Source of the DNA: Saprospiraceae bacterium
Lineage (GTDB): Bacteria; Bacteroidota; Bacteroidia; Chitinophagales; Saprospiraceae
Reading direction: 5' to 3'
Assembly: GCA_016718205.1 (NCBI GenBank)
Contig: JADKEB010000003.1
Location: forward strand, 194,558-258,557
DNA length: 64,000 nt
Of the stretch, positions 28,189 to 38,055 are shown in pieces; within the stretch, counting starts at the first letter, position 1, and each line of letters begins with the position of its first letter. The notes under the pieces are model-generated. The model worked only from the letters and a program-made list of their open reading frames with translations, was not told the DNA's origin and ran no database searches. A program made the translations under genes and the position numbers.

Positions 28189-29493
28189 ATGAACATATTA
28201 ACACTCGCATGGCGTAATATTATCAGCAATCCACTGAACCTTCTCATGAGTATCATCCTGTTTGGATTGGGAGTAGGACTTATATCCTTTTTACTGCTAT
28301 TCAATACCCAACTCAAAGATAAATTTGATAAAAACCTTGCGGAAATAGACCTAGTAGTCGGTGCAAAAGGCAGCCCGCTACAGATGATCTTGTGCAATAT
28401 GTACCACATCGACAATCCTACAGGCAATATTCCCATAAAAAACGCAGCACCCTTGTTGAAGGATTTACATCCACTCATCAAAAAGGCGATTCCACTTTCA
28501 CTGGGAGACAATTATAAATCTTATCGAATTGTAGGTTCCAACCACGATATCGTAGAGTTGTACGGAGGAAAACTCAAGGAAGGCCAGCTCTGGAAAAAAG
28601 ACCTCGAGGTGACCATAGGTAAATCTGTGGCTGATGAGACAGGATTGAAGATCGGAGATACTTTTTCAAGTGCCCATGGATTTGTCGAAGATGATCATGT
28701 ACATGATGAGCATTCATTCTCAGTTACAGGTATTCTGGAAGGTACGGGTACTGTCATGGATCAACTTATCCTCACCAACACGGCATCTGTCTGGAAAGTC
28801 CACGAAGGTCATGGTGATGAAATTGAAACCCATGATCACGCCCACGAAGGGGAAGAACATGACCATGCTCATGGAGACGATCACCCTCATGATGATGGTC
28901 ATATCCATGACAATAGTAATCAGGACTTACTTCACCATATGGACCAGGAAATCACTTCTGTGCTGATCCAGTATAAAAACAGAACCAACTTCCAGGCACT
29001 CAATTTCGGGAGGAATATCAATGAAAATACCGAAATGCAAGCTGCTTCACCGGCGATAGAGATCAACAGACTTTACAATATGATCGGTGTAGGTACCGAC
29101 GCCCTGAGAGGATTGGCCATCCTGATAGCCATAGTTTCTGCACTCAGTATATTTATCTCTTTGTTCAAAAGTATGAGGGAAAGAAAGTATGAACTTGCAT
29201 TGATGAGAGTCATGGGTGCTGGAAGAAGTAAAGTATTTTCACTCATCATACTTGAAGGGTTGATTTTGGCTGTCATCGGATTTTTAATAGGAACAATTCT
29301 GTGTCATATCGGAATGGAAACCATTGCCAGGTACCTTAAAGCTGACTTCAGATATAGTTTTACAGGTTGGAGATGGATTCAAGAAGAGTGGTGGGTTTTA
29401 GGTGTATCCCTTGTTTTGGGTTTTGTTGCTGCGTTGATTCCAGCTATTCAGGCTGCCAGAACAGACATTAACAAAACTTTATCTGAAAAATAA
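28189..29493 (+). CDS. FtsX-domain ABC permease with a His-rich extracytoplasmic loop
   Basis: 434 aa. One N-terminal TM (about 20-42), a large extracytoplasmic MacB-PCD-like domain and three C-terminal TMs of an FtsX domain. From His205 to about residue 243 the extracytoplasmic part is almost entirely His, Asp, Glu and Gly (runs such as HEGEEHDHAHGDDHPH), a typical Zn/Ni-binding stretch. The neighbouring DUF3299-like gene and this architecture recall the zinc-responsive ATPase/permease/DUF3299 cassettes of Proteobacteria (zrg-type). I infer metal transport or metal-dependent envelope work; lipoprotein export remains possible. Confidence 0.88.
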   Translation: MNILTLAWRNIISNPLNLLMSIILFGLGVGLISFLLLFNTQLKDKFDKNLAEIDLVVGAKGSPLQMILCNMYHIDNPTGNIPIKNAAPLLKDLHPLIKKAIPLSLGDNYKSYRIVGSNHDIVELYGGKLKEGQLWKKDLEVTIGKSVADETGLKIGDTFSSAHGFVEDDHVHDEHSFSVTGILEGTGTVMDQLILTNTASVWKVHEGHGDEIETHDHAHEGEEHDHAHGDDHPHDDGHIHDNSNQDLLHHMDQEITSVLIQYKNRTNFQALNFGRNINENTEMQAASPAIEINRLYNMIGVGTDALRGLAILIAIVSALSIFISLFKSMRERKYELALMRVMGAGRSKVFSLIILEGLILAVIGFLIGTILCHIGMETIARYLKADFRYSFTGWRWIQEEWWVLGVSLVLGFVAALIPAIQAARTDINKTLSEK

Positions 29494-29559
29494 GTCATCT
29501 TTGTCACAATTGAAACACTATCAGCGTTATAGTGATTGAAAGTAATAAATACATAAAAA

Positions 29560-30009
29560 ATGGTCAGAATCATCGTTTTTTTCTTCCTGATTGGGCTTAG
29601 CTTACCTGAGATGTATGCCCAGCAGCCGCTTACTGACAATATCTGGAAGACACTTTCAAAGATCAGCTACAAAAAAGAATATGACGAGTTGATGGGATTT
29701 AAGATAGATAAGCCGGTCTTTGGCGAATCTGTCAAAGCCCTGGAGGGGAAGGAAATCACCATCAAAGGTTATATCATTCCTGTAGAAGGATACAAGTCAC
29801 ATAAAGAGTTTATTTTTTCGGCATTCCCTTACAGCATGTGCTTTTTCTGCGGTGGAGCAGGACCAGAGACTGTGATGGAAGTGGAAGCAACAGAAGGTAT
29901 CAAATACTCTGCCGACGCCATTATCATCAAGGGTATCATGAAACTCAATGACAAGGATATCAACAGACTGATGTACAAATTGGTCAATGCAAAACTGGTG
30001 AAAAGCTAA
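29560..30009 (+). CDS. Secreted DUF3299-like protein
   Basis: 149 aa with a signal peptide ending MYAQQ. The body contains GFKIDKPVFGESVKALEGKE, then IKGYIIPVEGY and the conserved cysteine motif MCFFCGGAGPETVMEV, as in DUF3299 proteins found with metal-related ABC transporters. It follows the permease by 66 bp and is probably in the same operon. The Cys pair may bind metal. Function unproven. Confidence 0.75.
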   Translation: MVRIIVFFFLIGLSLPEMYAQQPLTDNIWKTLSKISYKKEYDELMGFKIDKPVFGESVKALEGKEITIKGYIIPVEGYKSHKEFIFSAFPYSMCFFCGGAGPETVMEVEATEGIKYSADAIIIKGIMKLNDKDINRLMYKLVNAKLVKS

Positions 30010-30014
30010 TTTTT

Positions 30015-30935
30015 ATGAATTTTTCTATACCCGTTCCGGTAAAGGAATTAGTAAATAAATTCAATCTTGAACTGATTGGTGATGAACATCAAATGGCCAC
30101 CGGAATCAATGAGATTCATAAAGTAAGGCCAGGTGATATCACTTTTGTAGATGTTGAAAAATACTATGAAAAATCACTGAAATCGGCCGCTACCATCATC
30201 ATTATCAATAAAAAAGTAGCTTGTCCTGTCGGTAAAAGCTTGCTGATTTCTGACGATCCATTTGCCGTGTATAATCAGATAGTATGGGATCACAGGCCAA
30301 TGAAATACATCACATCCGACATAGGGGAAAACTTAAAAATTGGTCAAAATACGCACATCGACCATGGCGTACATATCGGACATGAAGTGACCATCGGCTC
30401 AGGATGTTACATCCAGCCGGGAGTTTTTATCGGTGACCAAACCAGCATAGGTGATAATGTCATTATTCAAGCAGGTGCATTGATCGGAACAGATGCATTC
30501 TACTACAAAAAAATCAATGGACAATACCATAAATGGAGATCAGGAGGCAAAGTCATTATCGGGGATGATGTAGAGGTCGGAGCAGGTTCTACTATCAACA
30601 GAGGTGTATCAGGCGAAACTATCATAGGTGCCGGTTCAAAACTGGACTGCCAGGTTCATATCGGTCATGGAGCAGTTCTGGGGAAAAACTGCCTGGTGGC
30701 CGCTCAGGTAGGTGTCGCCGGAAAAACGATCATCGGTGACAACTGTGTGATCTACGGCCAAGCCGGAATAGCCCAAAACCTTATGATCGGTGATAACAGC
30801 ATCATCCTGGCCCAAACCGGTGTATCTAAAGATCTTGATGGCAACAAAACCTATTTTGGGTATCCTGCCGGCGAGGCCAGAGATAAATTCAAGGAACTGG
30901 CGGTGCTTCGCATGATGATCAATAAGGAGGATTGA
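30015..30935 (+). CDS. lpxD: UDP-3-O-acylglucosamine N-acyltransferase (LpxD-like)
   Basis: 306 aa. An N-terminal domain (residues about 1-95) with HKVRPGDITFVD is followed by a left-handed beta-helix of hexapeptide repeats (IGQNTHIDHGVHIGHEVTIG and onward) and a C-terminal helix. LpxD adds the second 3-hydroxyacyl chain in lipid A synthesis; the HIGHGAVLG block carries the expected catalytic His. It is shorter than E. coli LpxD (341 aa), as in Bacteroidota paralogues, so this may be a second copy. The gene starts 5 bp after the DUF3299-like stop. Confidence 0.85.
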   Translation: MNFSIPVPVKELVNKFNLELIGDEHQMATGINEIHKVRPGDITFVDVEKYYEKSLKSAATIIIINKKVACPVGKSLLISDDPFAVYNQIVWDHRPMKYITSDIGENLKIGQNTHIDHGVHIGHEVTIGSGCYIQPGVFIGDQTSIGDNVIIQAGALIGTDAFYYKKINGQYHKWRSGGKVIIGDDVEVGAGSTINRGVSGETIIGAGSKLDCQVHIGHGAVLGKNCLVAAQVGVAGKTIIGDNCVIYGQAGIAQNLMIGDNSIILAQTGVSKDLDGNKTYFGYPAGEARDKFKELAVLRMMINKED

Positions 30936-30942
30936 CTTTCTG

Positions 30943-30971
30943 ATTTAATTTCTTCTTTGTGCTCCTTCGAC
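30943..30971. repeat. 29-bp direct repeat of the neighbouring gene's 3' end
   Basis: This segment repeats at 31008-31036 with one mismatch. The second copy encodes the last residues VEAAQRRN and the stop of the PNGase F-like gene (minus strand), so the first is a duplicated tail placed 65 bp downstream. Confidence 0.75.
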
Positions 30972-31009
30972 GGTACAAAAAAGATGGATCAGGTCAGATC
31001 AATCTCTAT

Positions 31010-32929
31010 TTAATTTCTTCTTTGTGCTGCTTCGACCCGTATTCTTTTATTGTACTTCAACTCGCCATTTAAAAACACTTTCAGATAATATCTCTGAGCA
31101 GGTCGGTAAGAAAGATCATAAGTAAACGTACCGGCTTTTAGGTTTTTGTAAAGGTGGTCCTCGATCAGTATTGCTCCATCATCAGTAATTATTTGTACTT
31201 TAACTGCACCGGGCAACCCATGAAAATAGTTCAATGTTGTCGGTCCTGTGGTCCGTGTGGGATAAACCATGACAGATGGCTCTACATTAAAAGGGCTCAC
31301 TTGAGTATGGTCATCACTCACCGAAAATGCATAACTCATATAGCTTCCAAAATCGCTTTCAAATTGTTTCAGAAGGTTTCCTTCGGAATCCTGAAGTCGG
31401 AAAAAACCACTTCCACCTCTGCTATTAAACCAAAATTCGAGGCCATCACCTTGAGTATCTTCTACCATCAGTTCGTAGCTGCCGGCAGATAGTCGTAAGG
31501 TGTCATAAAATATTTTATCCCTGTCAAGGCTGTCAAATTTTCTTTCGTACAATTTTTGACCACTCAAATCTGTAACACGAATCGAATTATGTATGGGTTG
31601 ATTATTTGTTTTAAAGGCCAAAACGACGATATTTTTATGAACCGGCAGCCTTGAAAATGTTGATTCCATTTTATTGTCAGCAGGATATATATCGTTTTTC
31701 CCGTTTGGGGCACTGAGTCTGACTATATAGTTGTTGATACTTTTTTCTGCTTCGATGATGCCTGGCAGTAAGACTGTATCTTTTTGGCCAAAAGACAAAC
31801 TGCCATTCCAGGTATACTTTTTTTCAGGAAAACCCTTGGTTCCATAGATTATCTGAAGAGAAGTTAAGGGTTGATTTCCTTGATTTTTTATGATCACTTC
31901 TGCAATATTTCCTGAAGGATTTTTTCGACCGTGTATCTTTTTATTAGAAGGTACAATGATATCATCTATGCTTACATCATTGCCCTTTATATTTCTTTTG
32001 TATTGAATGACGTAAGCATTAATATTTTCTACTGCCTGATTGGGCTGAATAAAATACGGCTCCATGTTGACATCAACCACATTTTCAGAGGAGAGTGGAA
32101 AGAAATAATCATCTGTTGGCGGCAGATTTCCGGGACACCAGTATGCCCGATCTATGAGCCATGTACCTGCTTGTGGAAAAAGCGGGTTATCTCCGCATTT
32201 TTTCCAAAGTGATCTTGTCTCTATGCTTTTGCCATTTATCAGTATTTCCCGTTTTTTTGAGCAAAACTCACCACATCCATCAGGTGGATTCATCCCGTGT
32301 CCGGTTTGGGAAATTTTTAATACTCCAAACTCTGCATTTTTATGCTTTCTGAATGAATAAGGAGTTAATTGGTCTTCAATGGAAATACTATCTCCGTATT
32401 TGTAGCTTCCACCATAGATTTTGTTGATACTCACAGGTTGTATAGTAGGTTTTCCTTTGATTATTTCAAAGTCCAAAGTGATTTTCCAACCTCTGTCGTG
32501 ATTGGGTTCATAGCCACTGTGGTAGTATTCGATTTCTACACTGTCACGCAGCAGTAAACCGAAATCTGTTATATCTGTTTCCCACTCAAATTCCCAATTT
32601 TTAGTAAATGCTCCTCCATAAGGTGTAAGCATTCTGGCAACTTCATAATCAAGGCTTTCTGACTTTACACCACCTTTTCTTTTGATCGAAATAAAATCCA
32701 GATAATCCCAATCCGCACACCGCAAACTATCGGGACAACCAAATTTAACATGTAAAATTATTTTACGAATATCAGTTCCGGCATTCGGAAAAACGCCCCA
32801 CAATTTATAAGATTTAAATCCCGCAGCAGGATCAGTAACTACTACAGTTTTGTCATGTGTGATAACATGCAACGTGTCTGAAGCTTTGACTCCGACAGAC
32901 ATTAACAGGAAAAAGAGAATATATTTCAT
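31010..32929 (-). CDS. PNGase F-like peptide-N-glycosidase with C-terminal sorting-like domain
   Basis: 639 aa with a signal peptide (ending GVKAS). The N-terminal half carries the PNGase F pattern: FGCPDSLRCADWDYLDFISI, LTPYGGAFTKNWEFEWETDI, YYHSGYEPNHDRGW and GHGMNPPDGCGEFC. PNGase F releases N-linked glycans by hydrolysing the Asn-GlcNAc bond. The middle adds Ig-like beta domains, and the final 85 residues (MVYPTRTTGPTTLNYF to YNKRIRVE) resemble a type IX secretion C-terminal domain. The protein is about twice the catalytic core length. Location near the mannose/GH38 operon supports N-glycan use. Confidence 0.85.
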   Translation of the reverse strand: MKYILFFLLMSVGVKASDTLHVITHDKTVVVTDPAAGFKSYKLWGVFPNAGTDIRKIILHVKFGCPDSLRCADWDYLDFISIKRKGGVKSESLDYEVARMLTPYGGAFTKNWEFEWETDITDFGLLLRDSVEIEYYHSGYEPNHDRGWKITLDFEIIKGKPTIQPVSINKIYGGSYKYGDSISIEDQLTPYSFRKHKNAEFGVLKISQTGHGMNPPDGCGEFCSKKREILINGKSIETRSLWKKCGDNPLFPQAGTWLIDRAYWCPGNLPPTDDYFFPLSSENVVDVNMEPYFIQPNQAVENINAYVIQYKRNIKGNDVSIDDIIVPSNKKIHGRKNPSGNIAEVIIKNQGNQPLTSLQIIYGTKGFPEKKYTWNGSLSFGQKDTVLLPGIIEAEKSINNYIVRLSAPNGKNDIYPADNKMESTFSRLPVHKNIVVLAFKTNNQPIHNSIRVTDLSGQKLYERKFDSLDRDKIFYDTLRLSAGSYELMVEDTQGDGLEFWFNSRGGSGFFRLQDSEGNLLKQFESDFGSYMSYAFSVSDDHTQVSPFNVEPSVMVYPTRTTGPTTLNYFHGLPGAVKVQIITDDGAILIEDHLYKNLKAGTFTYDLSYRPAQRYYLKVFLNGELKYNKRIRVEAAQRRN

Positions 32930-32990
32930 ATGGCTCTGATTGGAAATGATACAAAGATAAACTGAAATACTTTAAAAAAAGACCTAATTA

Positions 32991-34550
32991 TCACGAGCTA
33001 CAAGAAAGCATGGAACAGCCTATCTTTTTGCGGGCCCAATCAGGTCTTTTGCTGTACCATTGCAGAAATTCTACTTGTTCTTCATATGGCTGTTTCAACA
33101 TTTCATAAAGTTCATGCAATATGGTATAGTCTCCTTTGTCCGCCTGATCAATGGCCAATTGAGCCATATAATTTCTGAGTACATATTTTGGGTTGATGCC
33201 ATTCATCCTGACTTTTCGCTCAGCTTGAGAGATTCTTTCTGATTTCAGTCTGTTTAAATATTTTTCAAACCAGGTATCAAAAGCAATTCTATATTCTTTC
33301 GATATATCTTCAATATAGAATGCTGGCTTTATGATTTCAAAACAATCATCCGTTTCACTGTAAGACGTAACATGGGCGAGTTCTCTGAAAAATATCGTCA
33401 TATCAGTTTCATGTATGACCAGGAGTTTTTCAAGATCTGATATCAGCGTTTCATCACCATCATCAGTCGTGTAGAGTCCAAGCTTTTGTTTCATCATCTC
33501 CTGATACATGCGGTTGTATTGCCACCGGAATTGTTCGATGACGTCTCTGAGAGCACTTTCATCGTTGATGATGGAGTAAAGGGCATTGGCCAGTTTCAGG
33601 AGGTTCCACTGTGTTATCACAGGCTGATTGCCAAAACGATATCTTTTACCAGGTAAATCGGTAGTATTAGGTGTCCAGTTGGGATCATAATCGTCAATCC
33701 ATCCGTAAGGGCCATAATCGATCGTCAAACCAAGGATAGACATATTGTCTGTATTCATCACGCCATGCACAAATCCTACTCGCTGCCAGTCAACGATCAT
33801 CTGACAAGTTTTGTCCGCCACTTCTTTGAACAGAGCCAAATAAGGATTCTCACCATTCAGTAGGTGTGGATAATAGTTTTCCAATACGTAGTCAGCGGTC
33901 TTTTTAAGTAAGGATTCATCCTTTCGTGCTGCCAGAATTTCAAAATTGCCAAACCGCACAAACGAAGGTGCGACCCTGCACACAACAGCTCCTTTTTCAT
34001 AAGAAGGGTTACCATCATACATCATATCTCTCCATACTTCTTCGCCGGTCAGCACCAATGCCAGAGCTCTGGTAGTAGGAACACCCAAATGATACATCGC
34101 TTCACTGCACAAAAACTCACGGATAGAAGATCTTAATACTGCCAAGCCATCAGCAGTACGGGAATAAGGCGTCGGCCCAGCGCCTTTGAGCTGCAGATTT
34201 TGGTGCGAACCTAAAGTTGTGACACATTCACCCAAATTGATCGCACGACCATCACCAAGCTGTCCTGCCCAGTTTCCAAACTGGTGACCGCCATAACACA
34301 TCGCATAAGGTGTGCTGCCTTCTGCTAATTTGTTACCAGCCATGATCTGACAAAATTCATCTGACAGACAATATGCCGGGTCAAGTGATAATTCTTCCAC
34401 CATTTCCTGACTATATATGATCATCGAAGGTGCTATCATGCCTTTAGGCTCAACATAAGAATACCCAGCACCCAACACTTGTCTGGGTACATTCTCCGAC
34501 GAAGGATCTGCCGGAAGTATATCAGTAAAAGTATGCTGTAATTTTAACAA
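32991..34550 (-). CDS. selO: SelO/YdiU protein AMPylase (Cys form)
   Basis: 519-aa pseudokinase-fold enzyme that transfers AMP to protein Ser/Thr/Tyr residues, described as redox-linked. Hallmarks: YGGHQFGNWAGQLGDGRAIN, LQLKGAGPTPYSR, LRSSIREFLCSEAM, VHGVMNTDNMSILG and IDYGPYGWIDDY. The C-terminus reads KKIGCSMLSCSS; SelO proteins end in a C-x-x-(U/C) or C-S-U-S-S type motif, and here the selenocysteine place is Cys. Clean frame, normal length, start at the first ATG (34550). It stands between the PNGase F-like gene and the mannose operon and is transcribed with the former. Confidence 0.93.
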   Translation of the reverse strand: MLKLQHTFTDILPADPSSENVPRQVLGAGYSYVEPKGMIAPSMIIYSQEMVEELSLDPAYCLSDEFCQIMAGNKLAEGSTPYAMCYGGHQFGNWAGQLGDGRAINLGECVTTLGSHQNLQLKGAGPTPYSRTADGLAVLRSSIREFLCSEAMYHLGVPTTRALALVLTGEEVWRDMMYDGNPSYEKGAVVCRVAPSFVRFGNFEILAARKDESLLKKTADYVLENYYPHLLNGENPYLALFKEVADKTCQMIVDWQRVGFVHGVMNTDNMSILGLTIDYGPYGWIDDYDPNWTPNTTDLPGKRYRFGNQPVITQWNLLKLANALYSIINDESALRDVIEQFRWQYNRMYQEMMKQKLGLYTTDDGDETLISDLEKLLVIHETDMTIFFRELAHVTSYSETDDCFEIIKPAFYIEDISKEYRIAFDTWFEKYLNRLKSERISQAERKVRMNGINPKYVLRNYMAQLAIDQADKGDYTILHELYEMLKQPYEEQVEFLQWYSKRPDWARKKIGCSMLSCSS

Positions 34551-35091
34551 AAGATGATGATTTTGATCAAGTATAACAATGATTTATGGAAGTGGTTTTG
34601 TCAAACCACCCCAACGAAGAAAAGATAGTAAATAGCACTAAATCAATTAGCTTAAAACTATGAAGTGATCATATTACGAAAGTACACCTGGTGTAAATGT
34701 TTATTGGCTGGTTCCATCTTATAATAAAAATTTAAAGATGAAATATTGTATCCTATGCTTGGCTTTTTTACAAATTGCAAATGGAACCAATGCATCGGTA
34801 AATGAAAAAATAAATGTACCCCATAGTTTTATCCTAAAATTTATTTGAATCACTTGATATACTCTGTAATAAGAGTATATTAGAATCCACTCTAAAAAGT
34901 CTTTGATGAAGAGCAATAAAAAAATATTGATTTCTACTGCATTGATAATCAAATGTTTACCTTAAGGCCTGCCTGCCGATTAGGCATGGGGAAGGGTGAA
35001 AACGTTTGATTATCATAAAACATTTGTTTTCGGAGTAGACTCATGTTTAAATTTTTTATACGGGTTCCATACTATTTCGAAAACCATTCAT
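34551..35091. other. Intergenic region, no gene recognised
   Basis: About 540 bp between selO and the GntR gene. Only short frames without similarity occur. A GC-richer patch at 34966-34998 (CCTGCCTGCCGATTAGGCA) resembles the dispersed repeats at 39.8 and 55.1 kb in style but does not align with them. Confidence 0.4.
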
Positions 35092-35125
35092 TACATTTGC
35101 TAAATGTATGAACATATGCACATTT
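35092..35125 (+). promoter_or_regulatory. Promoter -7 box and candidate GntR operator
   Basis: Exact TAnnTTTG box TACATTTG at 35092-35099, followed at 35102-35125 by an inverted repeat AAATGT-N12-ACATTT that would span the transcription start, 1 bp before the gntR ATG. This placement suits autoregulation by the GntR protein. Confidence 0.5.
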
Positions 35126-35126
35126 A

Positions 35127-35855
35127 ATGACCCTTACCATTGATCATAGTAGTCCGCTACCGAGGCATATTCAGGTAGAACAATTGCTCAGACAATTGAT
35201 TGAGTTGCCACAATATGCTGAAGGAGAATATCTACCCGGAGAATTGGATCTTGCTGCAAAGCTTGGAATCAGCAGAAATACCATACGTCAAGCAACCAAC
35301 AAACTCGAACTTGAAGGTCTCATCATACGCAAAAAAGGAAAGGGAACACGTGTCGCCCACAAAATGGTATCGACAAAACTTGACAACTGGCATTCTTTCA
35401 CTCAGGAAATGAATGACAAAGGAGTTTCATTCATCAACTATCTGATCAAATGCGAATTAACAGAAGCGGATCAGAAAGTAGCCTCATTTTTTAGTATTCC
35501 GCCAAAATCTGTTGTCTTCAAGTTGTGCAGACTGCGAGGTGACAAAAATGGTCCATTTGTTTATTTTGAAAGTTACTTTCATCCTTGTTTAGGGTTAAAC
35601 AGGGAAGACGACTTTTCAGGACCATTATACGAGTTGCTTGAAAAAAAATATAATACTCCGGTAGTCACTTCGAGAGAAATGATTTTCGCGCGTAAGTCAA
35701 ACCATAAAATCGCCAATTTGCTGAAAATCAAAAAGCAGGACATTGTGATGATAAGAGAAAGATATGTGTTTGATCCGGGTGACAGACCAGTAGAGTACAA
35801 TATCGGGTATTATGATGCTGAAAAATTTACTTATACCATAGAAATCAAACGTTAA
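35127..35855 (+). CDS. GntR-family regulator with UTRA domain (mannose operon)
   Basis: 242 aa. N-terminal winged helix (YLPGELDLAAKLGISRNTIR, then NKLELEGLIIRKKGKGTRV) and C-terminal UTRA effector domain (residues about 95-240), which binds a sugar or sugar phosphate in HutC-type regulators. It heads a five-gene operon (ROK kinase 5 bp downstream), so a mannose-related effector is likely. Confidence 0.92.
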   Translation: MTLTIDHSSPLPRHIQVEQLLRQLIELPQYAEGEYLPGELDLAAKLGISRNTIRQATNKLELEGLIIRKKGKGTRVAHKMVSTKLDNWHSFTQEMNDKGVSFINYLIKCELTEADQKVASFFSIPPKSVVFKLCRLRGDKNGPFVYFESYFHPCLGLNREDDFSGPLYELLEKKYNTPVVTSREMIFARKSNHKIANLLKIKKQDIVMIRERYVFDPGDRPVEYNIGYYDAEKFTYTIEIKR

Positions 35856-35860
35856 AACAC

Positions 35861-36784
35861 ATGACAACACAAAACATTGCCATAGGAGCAGACATCGGTG
35901 GCAGCCATATTACATGCCGTCTTATTGATCCTGAGCACAAAACCATCGTTGGTGATATTATTGTACGCCGACACGTAGACAGCCAGGCATCTAAAGACGA
36001 GATACTTTCTGCATGGTGTGAAGCCATCGTCGAACTAAAAGGAGATATGAAATGGGACAACATAAAAGGCATAGGTTTTGCCATGCCAGGACCATTTGAC
36101 TACCCTAATGGTATTGGTCAGTTTGAGGGTGTACCTAAGTTTCATAGCCTTAATGGTGTGAATGTCAGAAACGAAATTATACGCAGATTGGGACTACCGG
36201 ATGGTTTTCCAGTCCGTTTCATGAATGATGCTGCATGTTTTGCGATTGGCGAGTCATTCTTTGGGCAGGTCTCTGCCCACAACAGATTTCTTGCGATCAC
36301 TTTAGGTACCGGATTTGGTACTACTTTTATAAAAGAACACCGACCTGTTGCAGGAGAAGATGGATTGACTGAGGATGGATTTCTGTGGTATGTCAAGCTG
36401 GGTGACGGTATGGCTGATGATCATTTTTCAACCAGGTGGTTTGTCAATACTTACAAAAACCTTACAGGTATTGATGTACCGGGAGTAAAGGAATTATCTG
36501 ACAAATATGCATCTGAACCAATCATCCAACAGATGTTTTCTGAATTTGGAAATAAACTTGGTAGTTTTCTTGCACCATGGCTCAAAGCATTTGGAGCTGA
36601 AGCTGTAGTCATAGGAGGAAACATTTCAGGGGCATATGCCTTTTTTAAAGAAGATCTGGATAACAGCCTGCTGGATGGCGGTGCAAACGTCAGGATTTAT
36701 ATATCTGAACTACAGGAAAATGCCGCCCTTTGCGGAAGTGCAGTATTGAGTGACAACGATTTTTATCACCTTTTAATAAAATAA
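35861..36784 (+). CDS. ROK-family sugar kinase
   Basis: 307 aa. ATP-binding IGADIGGSHITCRLID at the N-terminus, GIGFAMPGPFDYPNG, the catalytic Asp in FMNDAACFAIGES, and LGTGFGTTFI. The ROK zinc motif CxCGxxGCxE is absent. In this operon it most likely phosphorylates mannose (or another hexose) to feed the mannose-6-phosphate isomerase encoded two genes later. It is 3 bp from the MFS gene. Confidence 0.88.
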   Translation: MTTQNIAIGADIGGSHITCRLIDPEHKTIVGDIIVRRHVDSQASKDEILSAWCEAIVELKGDMKWDNIKGIGFAMPGPFDYPNGIGQFEGVPKFHSLNGVNVRNEIIRRLGLPDGFPVRFMNDAACFAIGESFFGQVSAHNRFLAITLGTGFGTTFIKEHRPVAGEDGLTEDGFLWYVKLGDGMADDHFSTRWFVNTYKNLTGIDVPGVKELSDKYASEPIIQQMFSEFGNKLGSFLAPWLKAFGAEAVVIGGNISGAYAFFKEDLDNSLLDGGANVRIYISELQENAALCGSAVLSDNDFYHLLIK

Positions 36785-36787
36785 CTT

Positions 36788-37957
36788 ATGAGTATTTCAT
36801 CTTCAGCTGCTATCAATAAAAGCATCGCAGCACCGGTTCTCTTGTCTTTTTTTGTAATGAGTTTTTGCGACCTTATAGGTTTAGGTGTGGACAATGCCAA
36901 AGCTGACTTTAATCTTAGCAACACTCTCGCAAATATGATCCCACTTGCGGTTTTTATTTGGTTTCTCATATTATCAGTACCAGTGGGAATAGCCCAGGAT
37001 CGGATCGGTAAAAAAAATATGGTCAACATAGGAATGATTATCACTGCAGTAGGCTTACTTATTCCTTTTTTAATGTACTCATATGTCAACCTGCTGATAG
37101 GTTTTGTTTTGCTTGGTATAGGCAATACAATACTTCAGGTCAGTGCCAATCCTTTACTGATTGACATTGTACCGGAAAAAGGTAAAGCCAGCTTTCTGAG
37201 CTATTCACAGTTTATCAAAGCCATAGGATCGATGATTGCTCCATATGTGGCTTCATGGTTTGCTTCACAATATGGTGATTGGAAAATGGCCTTTCTGACA
37301 TTTGGTATCGTATCTCTGATCACAGCGATATGGTTGCATTTTACCACGATCAACGAAAGTAAAAATACAGAAGAGAGAGCTTCTATAGGTTCAGTGATTA
37401 AACTTCTGGCCCAGCCATATGTCGTCGTGATGGTACTCAGTATCTTTTTTGTGGTTGGTCTTGATGTAGGTATCAACGCTGTCTCAGGTCAATTTCTGAT
37501 TTCAAAGTTTAATATGGATCTGGAACCGGCATCACAGGGAAGAAGTTTGTACTTTTTTGGAAAAATGCTGGGTACATTTATCGGTGGCATGATTCTGTCA
37601 AAAGTGGACGCCAAAAGATTCCTGCTTTATTCGACCGTAGCGACAACCATTTGCGTTTTACTCTTTATTTGGTCGCCATCTACTACATGGGCACTTGCCA
37701 TGATGTTTGTAATTGGATTTGTTGCTTCAGTTATTTTTCCTTTAGTGTTTGCTCTGCTTGCTGATAGATATTCGATCAAAATCAATGAAATATCTGGCCT
37801 TATTATCATGGCAGTATGTGGTGGAGCCTTTATACCTCCGATAGCGGCCAAAATAGCAGATATGAGCAGTGTATCAGTGTCCCTTTATGTATTTGTTGCT
37901 TGTGGTATTTATATGATTTTAGCATCTTTATACGCTTTAAAAGAACAAAAAAAGTAA
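36788..37957 (+). CDS. FucP-type MFS sugar transporter
   Basis: 389 aa with 12 predicted membrane segments. The block GIGNTILQVSANPLLIDIVP is characteristic of the FucP/GlcP sugar:H+ symporter branch. Within the GntR-ROK-PMI-GH38 operon it is the likely inner-membrane importer of free mannose. No outer-membrane SusCD pair is present in the window. Confidence 0.9.
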   Translation: MSISSSAAINKSIAAPVLLSFFVMSFCDLIGLGVDNAKADFNLSNTLANMIPLAVFIWFLILSVPVGIAQDRIGKKNMVNIGMIITAVGLLIPFLMYSYVNLLIGFVLLGIGNTILQVSANPLLIDIVPEKGKASFLSYSQFIKAIGSMIAPYVASWFASQYGDWKMAFLTFGIVSLITAIWLHFTTINESKNTEERASIGSVIKLLAQPYVVVMVLSIFFVVGLDVGINAVSGQFLISKFNMDLEPASQGRSLYFFGKMLGTFIGGMILSKVDAKRFLLYSTVATTICVLLFIWSPSTTWALAMMFVIGFVASVIFPLVFALLADRYSIKINEISGLIIMAVCGGAFIPPIAAKIADMSSVSVSLYVFVACGIYMILASLYALKEQKK

Positions 37958-38055
37958 CTAATCCGGTATATTCATTCAAATCATAAAAATTAGAATTTTT
38001 TAATTAAAATTGATCATCTCTTTGTAGGTAGTTACTAAAGAAAAATTTATTCACA

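Noticed and set aside
28805..28915. His-rich stretch as a repeat artefact or frameshift
   Set aside because: The frame is open and continuous on both sides with normal FtsX sequence, and codons vary, so it is a true metal-binding-type loop.
34719..34952. 77-aa minus-strand frame in the selO-gntR gap
   Set aside because: Low-complexity hydrophobic sequence from AT-rich DNA, no start context and no similarity.
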